12,991 bases of DNA from Bacteroidales bacterium (GTDB lineage: Bacteria > Bacteroidota > Bacteroidia > Bacteroidales > P3), in assembly GCA_031286005.1 (NCBI GenBank), contig JAITVC010000136.1, forward strand, positions 1 to 12,991. The letters are read 5' to 3'. Position 1 is the first letter of the stretch; each line of letters begins with the position of its first letter. Positions 6,871-12,991 of this stretch are shown piece after piece. The notes below the pieces were generated by a model that saw nothing but the letters and a program-made list of their open reading frames with translations, did no database searches and had not been told where the DNA came from. Both the position numbers and the translations under genes were made by a program.

Positions 6871-7789
6871 ACTGTCCATCATTATTCCGTTCTACAACGG
6901 TTGTTCGTTTCTTGGAGATTTATTGACGTCGCTATATGAAAGTTACGACCTGTCGTCTAAATGGCTTACACCCGAAATCATAGTTATTAATGATTCTCCA
7001 GAGGTTTCGGAGCAAGATATTAGGGTTATTTGTAATAAAGTTGACTCTAAAAATACCTTAAATATAAAACTTTTCACAAACCCCGAAAACAAAGGTGTTG
7101 CCTATTCAAGAGATTTTGGAATAATGCAGGCTACGGCAGATTACATAACGTGGATTGACCAGGATGATTTCGTTCACCAATCTTATTTTCCCACTTTGGA
7201 ACAGCACTTGCAATCCCAAAGAAACATTTATATACTCAATGGATATATTTGTAAAAACACACCCGATCAAGCTCTGTCCATATTTTATATCAAACCCGCA
7301 CTGAATTTCAAACATATTTTAAATGGTAATCCTGTTTTGTCAACGTCTTTCTGGATTGTAAACCGACCGTTTTTGCAGACCTTAAATTGCCATTTCTACT
7401 ATCCGCAAATGACCCATAAAGGTGTTGATGATTGGTATTTCTCGTTGCAGTTAACTAAGGACAAACAAAACATCGAATATATCTCAAATCGCCTTGTTTA
7501 TTACCGTTTTCATATCAACAATTTTGGGCACGATCTTTCCGAATCCATTGATGGAGGTTTGGAGTTGCTTAAATTCTTACAAAATGACCAAACATTCCCT
7601 CAAAAGCCTATACAATCACGCATTCAAACGTTGATATTTTCAAAAAAGTTTTATTTAACAAATAAACTTTCAATTATCTGTTCCGATCCGGTTAATTTTA
7701 TACGGTTTTTAATTCACTATGTTTATGACACTAACCGCTTGCTGCGTTTAGTTGTCAAAGTATTTTGCCACATCAAATTCAGATCCTAA
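6848..7789 (+). CDS. Family 2 glycosyltransferase (313 aa)
   Basis: This is a cytosolic or membrane-associated GT-A fold enzyme that would transfer a sugar from a nucleotide donor to a growing lipid-linked glycan. It starts with the typical LSIIIPFYNG strand-loop (9-18), followed by IIVINDS (44-50), a NKGVAYSRDFGI segment (81-92) typical of the donor-binding region, and the metal-binding acidic motif DQDD at 104-107. The C-terminal half is less conserved and contains a DDWYF segment where the family often has its catalytic base region. The start overlaps the previous gene by 23 nt; no later ATG would keep the first beta strand, so the overlap is probably real and couples translation. Donor and acceptor cannot be predicted. 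Confidence 0.9.
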   Translation: MKAIRKNKLSIIIPFYNGCSFLGDLLTSLYESYDLSSKWLTPEIIVINDSPEVSEQDIRVICNKVDSKNTLNIKLFTNPENKGVAYSRDFGIMQATADYITWIDQDDFVHQSYFPTLEQHLQSQRNIYILNGYICKNTPDQALSIFYIKPALNFKHILNGNPVLSTSFWIVNRPFLQTLNCHFYYPQMTHKGVDDWYFSLQLTKDKQNIEYISNRLVYYRFHINNFGHDLSESIDGGLELLKFLQNDQTFPQKPIQSRIQTLIFSKKFYLTNKLSIICSDPVNFIRFLIHYVYDTNRLLRLVVKVFCHIKFRS

Positions 7790-7792
7790 ATC

Positions 7793-8977
7793 ATGCATAT
7801 TTTTAAAACTAAAATTGCTCAAAAATTAACGTTAAGCAATCCTTCGTTGAATGAACTCGGCTTGTGGTTGCTCATTCCTTTTGCAAGCTTGTCTGTCCAC
7901 ATGTGGTTGCCCCTACCACCAACGCTGCTATTGCTTTTTGGAGCAATTGCGTGTTGGATTATTCAAACAAGTACGAATAATGACAAAATTCTCAACGTTG
8001 CCAATGACAAATCGTCAAACCTGCTTATCGCTGTTTTTGGTATTTTTATTTTATATATTTTCATCTCACAATATATTATAGACGCAAAATTCAGGCATTA
8101 TATGGGTGCCATATTTGCGCCGGTATATTTGATTTTGATTTTGATTTTTTCCAAATATACAACAACTGATTTCTTGAAAAAATTAGGTCAAAAATTTATC
8201 TGGTATTCTATCATTATTCTTTGTATTGAGGCTATTTTGCGATATGCCGTCAATTTTCACCTCATTTTCCAAAATGCTAATTTTTACCAAGGAATTTACA
8301 CGTATAAGCATAATGGTCCTATGTATTCTTCAAGTAATTCGGTGGCCATTCATTTGATTGTGCTATTATTTTTCATTTTTTGGTGGAAACATACGCAAAA
8401 ACAATCCATGAAAAAAGAATTGACAATTACGTTTGTTCTCCTTCTACTAACTTTTTCCAGAACAAGCATACCGGCAGTTGCAGGAGGCTTGATGTATTAT
8501 GCTTTTTTTAGAAATCTGAACTGGAAAAAATCATTGTTAATTTTATTGTCGTTTGGTTGTGTCGCAGTTTTTGGTCTTTTTGTCATCAAAGACCTCATTC
8601 AAGACGGAAGTTTTCAAACTAAATTTCAGATTATCACTGAATCTTTGGACTATTACAAAACGGCAAGTTTGAAACGGATTCTATTCGGTACGGGTTTTTT
8701 TGAAACAGGACACATTATGACTTATTATGCACACAACTACTTTCTTATGTTTTTGATGGAAACCGGTGTATTTGGATTATTGTTTTTGTTAGCAACTTTG
8801 TTCTCTCTTATCAAAGTTACCAATGGTGCAGCAATGATTATTTTATTTCCATTTTTTATTCAAGTGTCAACCGATTCGGCTTTATTTATACCGTGGTTTT
8901 ATGTTGCAATGAGTTTTGTAGTTCTGTTTTCGACATACCATTCTTCAACACATTTATTCTCTAAAAAACAATTATAA
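7793..8977 (+). CDS. O-antigen ligase/polymerase-like membrane protein (Wzy/WaaL superfamily, 394 aa)
   Basis: The protein has about ten to twelve hydrophobic segments and the pattern of the O-antigen ligase (Wzy_C) family. It has a central membrane segment ending in LTFSRTSIPAVAGGL (220-232), where the SRT motif and Arg fit the family, a larger periplasmic loop at about 265-315, and then ILFGTGFFE followed by AHNYFLMFLMETGVFGLL (313-330), with the conserved H-N pair at 314-315. Members either polymerise lipid-linked repeat units (Wzy) or ligate glycans to lipid A core or proteins (WaaL, PglL); sequence reading cannot separate these. It starts 3 nt after the GT2 gene and ends 6 nt before the next membrane protein, within the same run. 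Base composition is markedly AT-rich: I count 12 G/C in the 60 bases from 8041. Confidence 0.85.
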   Translation: MHIFKTKIAQKLTLSNPSLNELGLWLLIPFASLSVHMWLPLPPTLLLLFGAIACWIIQTSTNNDKILNVANDKSSNLLIAVFGIFILYIFISQYIIDAKFRHYMGAIFAPVYLILILIFSKYTTTDFLKKLGQKFIWYSIIILCIEAILRYAVNFHLIFQNANFYQGIYTYKHNGPMYSSSNSVAIHLIVLLFFIFWWKHTQKQSMKKELTITFVLLLLTFSRTSIPAVAGGLMYYAFFRNLNWKKSLLILLSFGCVAVFGLFVIKDLIQDGSFQTKFQIITESLDYYKTASLKRILFGTGFFETGHIMTYYAHNYFLMFLMETGVFGLLFLLATLFSLIKVTNGAAMIILFPFFIQVSTDSALFIPWFYVAMSFVVLFSTYHSSTHLFSKKQL

Positions 8978-8983
8978 ACTACC

Positions 8984-10708
8984 ATGAAACCTACCCAAAC
9001 GCCACCGAAAAACAACACAACCTCAAAATTTAATCCTTTTGCTATTGGAGTCGGGCTATTAGCAATTCCTGTATTTTCACTGGTAGTAACAACGTTGTTT
9101 TGGATTTGCGGATTATCGATGAGTCCGATTATTTTTCCTTTGGCTATAGCGTTGTCCTTAGGATTAGTTTATGTCGTTTCAGAAAAAAACAGCCCACAAT
9201 TTTTTTATGCTTCATGTTCTGTTTTAGGTATTATTATCGGCTCTTTAATCCTATCTGCATTCACATACGATTATTCGTATGATGGGCAATGGTATCATCA
9301 GGAAATCATTTCTCAGTTGAAAAATGGTTGGAATCCTATTTACAAGTTTCACGCTCCCGATGCGTCTCGTTGGGTTAACCATTATGCCAAAGGTTTAGAA
9401 ACTGTTTCTGCCACGATATACAGTATGACAGGCAACATCGAAACAGGCAAGGCGGTTAATCTCTTGCTCGTTTTTGCATCTGCTTTTTTATTTTTCACGT
9501 TCTTAAAAACGTGTTTTGAAACATTGTCGTTCAAAAAGAAAATTTTGTTAACCTTTCTGTTTGTATTTTGTCCGGTTGTAGGCGCGCAAATATTCACGTT
9601 CAAAAATGATTTTGCAGGTTATGCTTTGTTGTTAACTTTAGTGCCCTCGTTAATTTTGCTTTTTAGAAAACAGTCCAAATACAATCTTTTCATTATTGGC
9701 GCTGTTGTGTTTTTGGCATGTGTTATCAAATTCAACTGGTTTTTCTGGATTCTGTTTGCAGTGTTTTGCTACCTCGTTTATATGATGGTCATCAAGAGAT
9801 ACGACCTTCTGAAAAAAATAATCATCACTTGCATGATTAGCAGCATTGTTGCCGTTTTCATAGTTGGTTTCAATCCATATGTAACTAATATCATTGACCA
9901 CAAAAACCCATTCTACCTTGTGATTGGCGAAGGCAGAGTTGATACCATAGATCAATTTACTCCAAGCATTCAAAATAAAGCAAGAGTAGGAAAAGTGTTG
10001 ACCTCGTTATGCTCTTATCCCAATCTTACGTTAAATGAAACGTCGCGTATACAAGAAGACGTGAAATGGGCTTTCCCTTGGAATTTAAGATTTTCGCATT
10101 TCAGAAACTGCGCTGTCGACAATACGCGAATTGGAGGGTTTGGCGTATTTTTCTGCTGGTCTTTTGTGTTATCGCTTGCTCTATATGGTATGGTGGCCTT
10201 TCGCAAAAATAAGTTAGAGAACAATATCAATCGCATACACTACGACATCTTTCTGCTCATACTTTTTTTGTCGCTCTTTATACTTCCATTAGGATGGTGG
10301 GCGCGATTCGTGCCATTTTTCTGGGCTTTTCCGTTAGTTATGCTGCTATACAGCGAACGTGAAAATAAAATAAAATCCATCAATCTTTTCAGAACTTTTA
10401 TTTATTTTCTGCTGGTCATAAACACGTCTGTTTTCCTTAGCACCGGATTATTGAGAGGTGTTCTGCACAAAATCACAATCGACAAAACGATTCGCACGCT
10501 GGAAAAATCCGATGAGCCTGTTCTAATCAATTTCGGTGATGATTTTGCTTTTAAAATAAAATTAGAACATAGAAACATCCCTTATCAAGCAACATCCGAA
10601 CAACTCAAAACCCTATTCCCCAAAATAGGAAGTCCGCGCATCATGCTTGATTCCGAAAAATATGCTGAAGAAAACAATGTTTTGGTAGAAAAGAAACATC
10701 CTAATTGA
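8984..10708 (+). CDS. Unassigned large membrane protein, GT-C-like (574 aa)
   Basis: I do not recognise this as a named family. It has a short polar N-terminus, about ten or more hydrophobic segments from about residue 18 to 490, and a soluble C-terminal tail of about 85 residues. The clearest conserved-looking feature is the loop after the third or fourth membrane segment: YDYSYDGQWYHQ (95-106), then LKNGWNPIY (112-120) and WVNHYAKGLE (130-139). An acidic residue pair next to Tyr-His, followed by a 'GWNP' segment, is a layout seen in polytopic GT-C type glycosyltransferases, where an Asp in the first large periplasmic loop is catalytic. Its place in a glycosyltransferase operon, 6 nt after the O-antigen ligase-like gene and 7 nt before a GT32-like gene, supports a role in polysaccharide assembly. 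A flippase is less likely because of the loop motif. Confidence 0.65.
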   Translation: MKPTQTPPKNNTTSKFNPFAIGVGLLAIPVFSLVVTTLFWICGLSMSPIIFPLAIALSLGLVYVVSEKNSPQFFYASCSVLGIIIGSLILSAFTYDYSYDGQWYHQEIISQLKNGWNPIYKFHAPDASRWVNHYAKGLETVSATIYSMTGNIETGKAVNLLLVFASAFLFFTFLKTCFETLSFKKKILLTFLFVFCPVVGAQIFTFKNDFAGYALLLTLVPSLILLFRKQSKYNLFIIGAVVFLACVIKFNWFFWILFAVFCYLVYMMVIKRYDLLKKIIITCMISSIVAVFIVGFNPYVTNIIDHKNPFYLVIGEGRVDTIDQFTPSIQNKARVGKVLTSLCSYPNLTLNETSRIQEDVKWAFPWNLRFSHFRNCAVDNTRIGGFGVFFCWSFVLSLALYGMVAFRKNKLENNINRIHYDIFLLILFLSLFILPLGWWARFVPFFWAFPLVMLLYSERENKIKSINLFRTFIYFLLVINTSVFLSTGLLRGVLHKITIDKTIRTLEKSDEPVLINFGDDFAFKIKLEHRNIPYQATSEQLKTLFPKIGSPRIMLDSEKYAEENNVLVEKKHPN

Positions 10709-10715
10709 TCTTGTA

Positions 10716-11456
10716 ATGATTCCCCAAAAAATACACTACTGCTGGATTAGCGGTGACTCCTATCCTGAGCTCATTGCCCGTTGCATTAGCACGTGGCAAC
10801 AGGTTTTGCCTGATTACGAATTTGTGCTTTGGGATGCAGAGCGTGTTAAAACCTTGTCTTGCGATTGGTTCAATGGCGCGATGGAAGCGAAAAAGTATGG
10901 CTCTGTTTCGGATTATGTGCGATTGCACGCCCTTTATCATGAAGGCGGAGTCTATTTGGATGCCGATGTGGAAGTTGTCAAAAGGTTTGATGATTTATTG
11001 ACGTTAAAATCGTTCATCGGTTTGGAGCAAAGCGGCGATATAGAAGCGGCCATTATCGGAGCTGAACCTCACTCGAAATGGATTGAATATGCTCTTCGTA
11101 GGTTTCAAGAAACTCCATTTTGGAATGAAAAAGGTGTGATGAATCTTCAGCCCCTACCCATTGCATTGAATCAATTATGTTCTGAATATTTTCACTGCAA
11201 AAAAGACGATTTCGAACATCTGAAATCCGATGAAATTCGCATTTTCCCGCAGACCTACTTTTCTCCGAAGAATTTACATACCAATCATGTGAAAATAACC
11301 TCAAACACGTATACCATTCACCATTTCGATGGAAGTTGGATGACCAAAACATGGAGATTTTATGCCAAAATAAAACTTCACAAAATCCTTATTACGCTTC
11401 TGGGACAAAAAGGCCATAATGCTATTATTAACACGTTTCGACATATTTTCAAATGA
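10716..11456 (+). CDS. GT32-like glycosyltransferase with DXD motif (246 aa)
   Basis: The N-terminus IPQKIHYCWISG (2-13) and the block SDYVRLHALYHEGGVYLDAD (65-84) are typical of the sugar-binding DXD glycosyltransferases related to yeast Och1 and to capsule-synthesis enzymes of CAZy family GT32. D82-A-D84 would bind the metal and nucleotide-sugar donor, and the Arg in DYVRL is the usual conserved residue. The C-terminal part contains the family-like HHFDGSWM segment (about 208-215), with the conserved His and Trp seen near the end of such enzymes. No membrane segment is evident, so it is likely cytosolic. The stop overlaps the epimerase start by 4 nt (ATGA), which indicates translational coupling. 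Donor sugar unknown. Confidence 0.9.
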   Translation: MIPQKIHYCWISGDSYPELIARCISTWQQVLPDYEFVLWDAERVKTLSCDWFNGAMEAKKYGSVSDYVRLHALYHEGGVYLDADVEVVKRFDDLLTLKSFIGLEQSGDIEAAIIGAEPHSKWIEYALRRFQETPFWNEKGVMNLQPLPIALNQLCSEYFHCKKDDFEHLKSDEIRIFPQTYFSPKNLHTNHVKITSNTYTIHHFDGSWMTKTWRFYAKIKLHKILITLLGQKGHNAIINTFRHIFK

Positions 11457-12394
11457 ACATCTTAATCACCGGCGGTGCCGGATTCATTGGCTCGCATCTT
11501 TGCGATGCGTTGATACACGAGGGGCACAACATCACGGTTGTGGATAATTTAATACTCGGAAGAGAAGAAAACATCGCCCATCTGCAATCTAATTTAGATT
11601 TCAAATTCTTTAATAGCGATATTTTAAATACCGAACATTTAGACCTTATTTTTGAAAACTCGGCTTTCGATGCCGTGTTTCACATGGCGGCCAATTCCGA
11701 CATTCAAAAGGGCGGAAAAGACCCCAAAGTGGATTACGAGTTGACCTTTCAAACCACGTTCAACGTGCTGCAAGCCATGCGCAAGCACAACGTTAAACAA
11801 CTTATCTTCGCTTCAACATCTGCCATCTATGGCGAAAGCAAAGATTTGCTCACGGAAAACTACGGCCCCCTTTTGCCTGTTTCAAATTATGGGGCAAGCA
11901 AACTTGCAAGCGAGGCTTTTATCAGCGCATTTTGTGCCAACTATGGCATTCAAGCGTGGATTACACGATTTCCCAACGTGGTTGGCGAACGGTTTACGCA
12001 CGGCGTGATTTTCGACTTTATCCAGAAACTCCAAAACAACCCTAACGAATTGGAAGTGCTGGGCAATGGCGAACAAAACAAGCCTTATGTGTATGTGAAA
12101 GATTTGGTAAACGGCATTTTATTCGTGTGGCAACACAGTTCCGAGCAACTGAATATCTTCAATCTCGGTGTCGATTCTCGAACCAAAGTGAAAGAAATCG
12201 CACAAATGGTTATCGACGAGATGCATTTGACGGCTGGCATCACCTACACCGGAGGCGATAGAGGCTGGATAGGCGATGTGCCCGAATTTCGATACGATTT
12301 AACCAAAATACACACCCTCGGTTGGAAAGCCCAGCGCACCTCCAACGAAGCTGTCCGTTTATCCATCCAAAAGGCCTTAATGGCGAACGGTTAA
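11453..12394 (+). CDS. NAD-dependent sugar epimerase/dehydratase, extended SDR family (313 aa)
   Basis: This enzyme would epimerise or dehydrate a nucleotide sugar in the cytosol. The NAD-binding motif GGAGFIG is at 7-13 and Asp31 at the end of the second strand (TVVDN) favours NAD over NADP. The catalytic residues are visible: Ser123 in STSAIYGE and Tyr146-x-x-x-Lys150 in YGASK. The substrate-binding part has TRFPNVVGER (171-180) and PYVYVKDLVNGI (211-222), as in UDP-glucose 4-epimerase-like enzymes. Length is typical. It is coupled to the GT32 gene by an ATGA overlap and is the last gene before the 41-bp repeats. The exact substrate is uncertain; the GmhA-like gene downstream raises the possibility of a heptose substrate, but UDP-hexose 4-epimerisation is equally compatible. 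Confidence 0.92.
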   Translation: MNILITGGAGFIGSHLCDALIHEGHNITVVDNLILGREENIAHLQSNLDFKFFNSDILNTEHLDLIFENSAFDAVFHMAANSDIQKGGKDPKVDYELTFQTTFNVLQAMRKHNVKQLIFASTSAIYGESKDLLTENYGPLLPVSNYGASKLASEAFISAFCANYGIQAWITRFPNVVGERFTHGVIFDFIQKLQNNPNELEVLGNGEQNKPYVYVKDLVNGILFVWQHSSEQLNIFNLGVDSRTKVKEIAQMVIDEMHLTAGITYTGGDRGWIGDVPEFRYDLTKIHTLGWKAQRTSNEAVRLSIQKALMANG

Positions 12395-12420
12395 GGGTAC
12401 GAGGTCGTTTTTAAGATTGC

Positions 12421-12584
12421 GGCAAGGTTTCCGGAAGTGCGGAAAGCGCCCTGCAACCTGCGGCGAGGTTTCCGAAGGTGCGGAAAGCGCCCTGCAACCT
12501 GTGGCGAGGTTTCCGAAGGTGCGGAAAGTGTCCTGCAACCTGCGGCGAGGTTTCCGAAGATGCGGAAAGTGTCCTGCAACCTGC
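12421..12584. repeat. Four tandem 41-bp GC-rich repeats with two nested inverted repeats each
   Basis: Units run 12421-12461, 12462-12502, 12503-12543 and 12544-12584. Using unit coordinates, one inverted repeat is TTTCCG (8-13) with CGGAAA (20-25) around a 6-nt loop. A second spans the unit junction: AACCT (35-39) with AGGTT (5-9 of the next unit) around GCGGCG or a variant. The two share T8-T9, so they are mutually exclusive as hairpins. Seven positions vary between units (4, 14, 16, 17, 27, 29, 41) and none is in an arm. The array sits between the epimerase stop and the promoter of the SIS gene. The unit is GC-rich against AT-rich surroundings. It has no T tract of a standard terminator and no spacers of a CRISPR. 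Confidence 0.95.
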
Positions 12585-12607
12585 GCGAAACATTTGAGGC
12601 AAAAAAC

Positions 12608-12638
12608 TTGCACAAGTCAATAAAAAATACTATTTTTG
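12608..12638 (+). promoter_or_regulatory. Bacteroidota promoter TTG-N20-TATTTTTG upstream of the SIS isomerase gene
   Basis: A TTG at 12608-12610 is followed by 20 nt and then TATTTTTG at 12631-12638, a good match to the Bacteroidota promoter layout (TTG, 19-21 nt, TAnnTTTG). Transcription would begin near 12642 and give a leader of about 27 nt before the ATG at 12670. A palindrome ACTTG-CA-CAAGT (12606-12617) overlaps the -33 element and could be an operator. Confidence 0.7.
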
Positions 12639-12669
12639 CAATGCCGATCAAAATCAGGCAACCTAATTC

Positions 12670-12991
12670 ATGACAAAAAACTTTTCAACTTCAATCACAG
12701 CATATTTCGACAAACTGAAAAAAACCATAGATTCGGTTTCCGTTGAAGATGTAAACACGCTGTTAAATTTATTATTTACGGCATACACCGAAGAACGCAC
12801 CATATTTATTATGGGCAATGGCGGCTCGGCGGCAACGGTTTCGCACATGGTGTGCGATTTCAACAAAGGCTGCTCCTGCGGCCAAGGCAAGCGGTTTAAG
12901 TGCGTTTCTCTTAACGATAACGTGCCTATGATGATGGCTTATGCCAATGATATGTCTTACGACGATGTTTTTGTGGAGCCATTGAAAAACT
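12670..12991 (+). CDS. SIS-domain sugar-phosphate isomerase, GmhA-like (3' end cut off by window)
   Basis: The first 107 residues are visible. They begin with a helical N-terminal part (MTKNFSTSITAYFDKLKKTI), followed by the SIS-domain phosphate-binding motif IMGNGGSAATVSHMVCDF (47-64) and then CVSLNDNVPMMMAYANDMSYDD (78-99). This matches sedoheptulose-7-phosphate isomerase (GmhA)-like proteins, which convert sedoheptulose 7-phosphate to D-glycero-D-manno-heptose 7-phosphate, the first step of nucleotide-heptose synthesis. Residues beyond 107 are outside the window, so catalytic residues there cannot be checked, and a different ketose/aldose phosphate isomerase remains possible. The gene has its own promoter and is separated from the epimerase by 275 bp with the repeat array, so it probably begins a new transcription unit of sugar-precursor genes. 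Confidence 0.88.
   Translation, partial: MTKNFSTSITAYFDKLKKTIDSVSVEDVNTLLNLLFTAYTEERTIFIMGNGGSAATVSHMVCDFNKGCSCGQGKRFKCVSLNDNVPMMMAYANDMSYDDVFVEPLKN

Noticed and set aside
12421..12584. CRISPR array
   Set aside because: Units are directly adjacent with no unique spacers between them and no cas gene is present.
12421..12584. Intrinsic transcription terminator
   Set aside because: Hairpins are possible but no T tract follows on the plus strand, so only a non-standard termination or processing role could be argued.
12377..12673. Several overlapping open frames on both strands across the 41-bp repeats, giving Arg/Pro-rich repeated peptides
   Set aside because: The repeat simply lacks stop codons in several frames. 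As 41 is not a multiple of 3, the peptide changes frame with each unit, no frame has a promoter or recognisable domain, and one frame overlaps the end of the epimerase gene.
1..12991. Defence system, prophage, insertion sequence or toxin-antitoxin pair
   Set aside because: Every sizeable gene is accounted for by chaperone, sugar, lipid or repair families or a membrane protein in their operon; no nuclease, transposase, integrase or toxin motifs were seen.

Overview
The window looks like chromosome from a member of the Bacteroidota. The evidence is the promoter words TATCTTTG and TATTTTTG, which fit the Bacteroidota -7 consensus TAnnTTTG, the absence of clear Shine-Dalgarno sequences before starts, an AT-rich base composition, and the protein families present. 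No close species can be named from sequence reading alone.

Layout. (1) Positions 1-1512 hold the end of grpE and a complete dnaJ, both on the plus strand, a co-chaperone pair for DnaK. (2) Positions 1517-3906 hold a two-gene minus-strand operon: a GnnA-like Gfo/Idh/MocA sugar-nucleotide oxidoreductase, translationally coupled to a WcaJ/WbaP-type polyprenyl-phosphate sugar phosphotransferase. The operon converges on dnaJ with only 4 bp between stop codons. (3) Positions 3907-4049 form a divergent promoter region with one TATCTTTG box per strand and two different four-copy heptamer repeats between them. (4) Positions 4050-12394 form a tightly packed plus-strand run: pcm, plsY, a GT-C type membrane glycosyltransferase, a GT2 glycosyltransferase, an O-antigen ligase/polymerase-like membrane protein, a large unassigned membrane protein with GT-C-like features, a GT32-like glycosyltransferase and an NAD-dependent sugar epimerase. 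Most junctions are overlaps or gaps of 1-7 nt; only pcm-plsY has a longer 38-nt spacer. (5) Positions 12395-12669 are non-coding, with four GC-rich 41-bp tandem repeats followed by a well-formed promoter. (6) From 12670 to the window edge is the start of a GmhA-like SIS-domain sugar isomerase.

How the genes may work together. The PGT could load the first sugar-phosphate onto undecaprenyl phosphate, cytosolic glycosyltransferases (GT2, GT32) could extend it with sugars partly supplied by the epimerase and the isomerase branch, and the membrane GT-C proteins and ligase/polymerase could act on the periplasmic side. This reads as part of an O-antigen or exopolysaccharide locus fused onto housekeeping lipid and protein-repair genes. 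No flippase (Wzx), chain-length regulator (Wzz) or ABC exporter is in view, so the pathway is incomplete here.

I found no phage, transposase, CRISPR, toxin-antitoxin, tRNA or rRNA genes. I do not see a clearly new multi-gene system. The best candidates for something undescribed are the 41-bp structured repeat, the paired heptamer arrays, and the unassigned 574-residue membrane protein.
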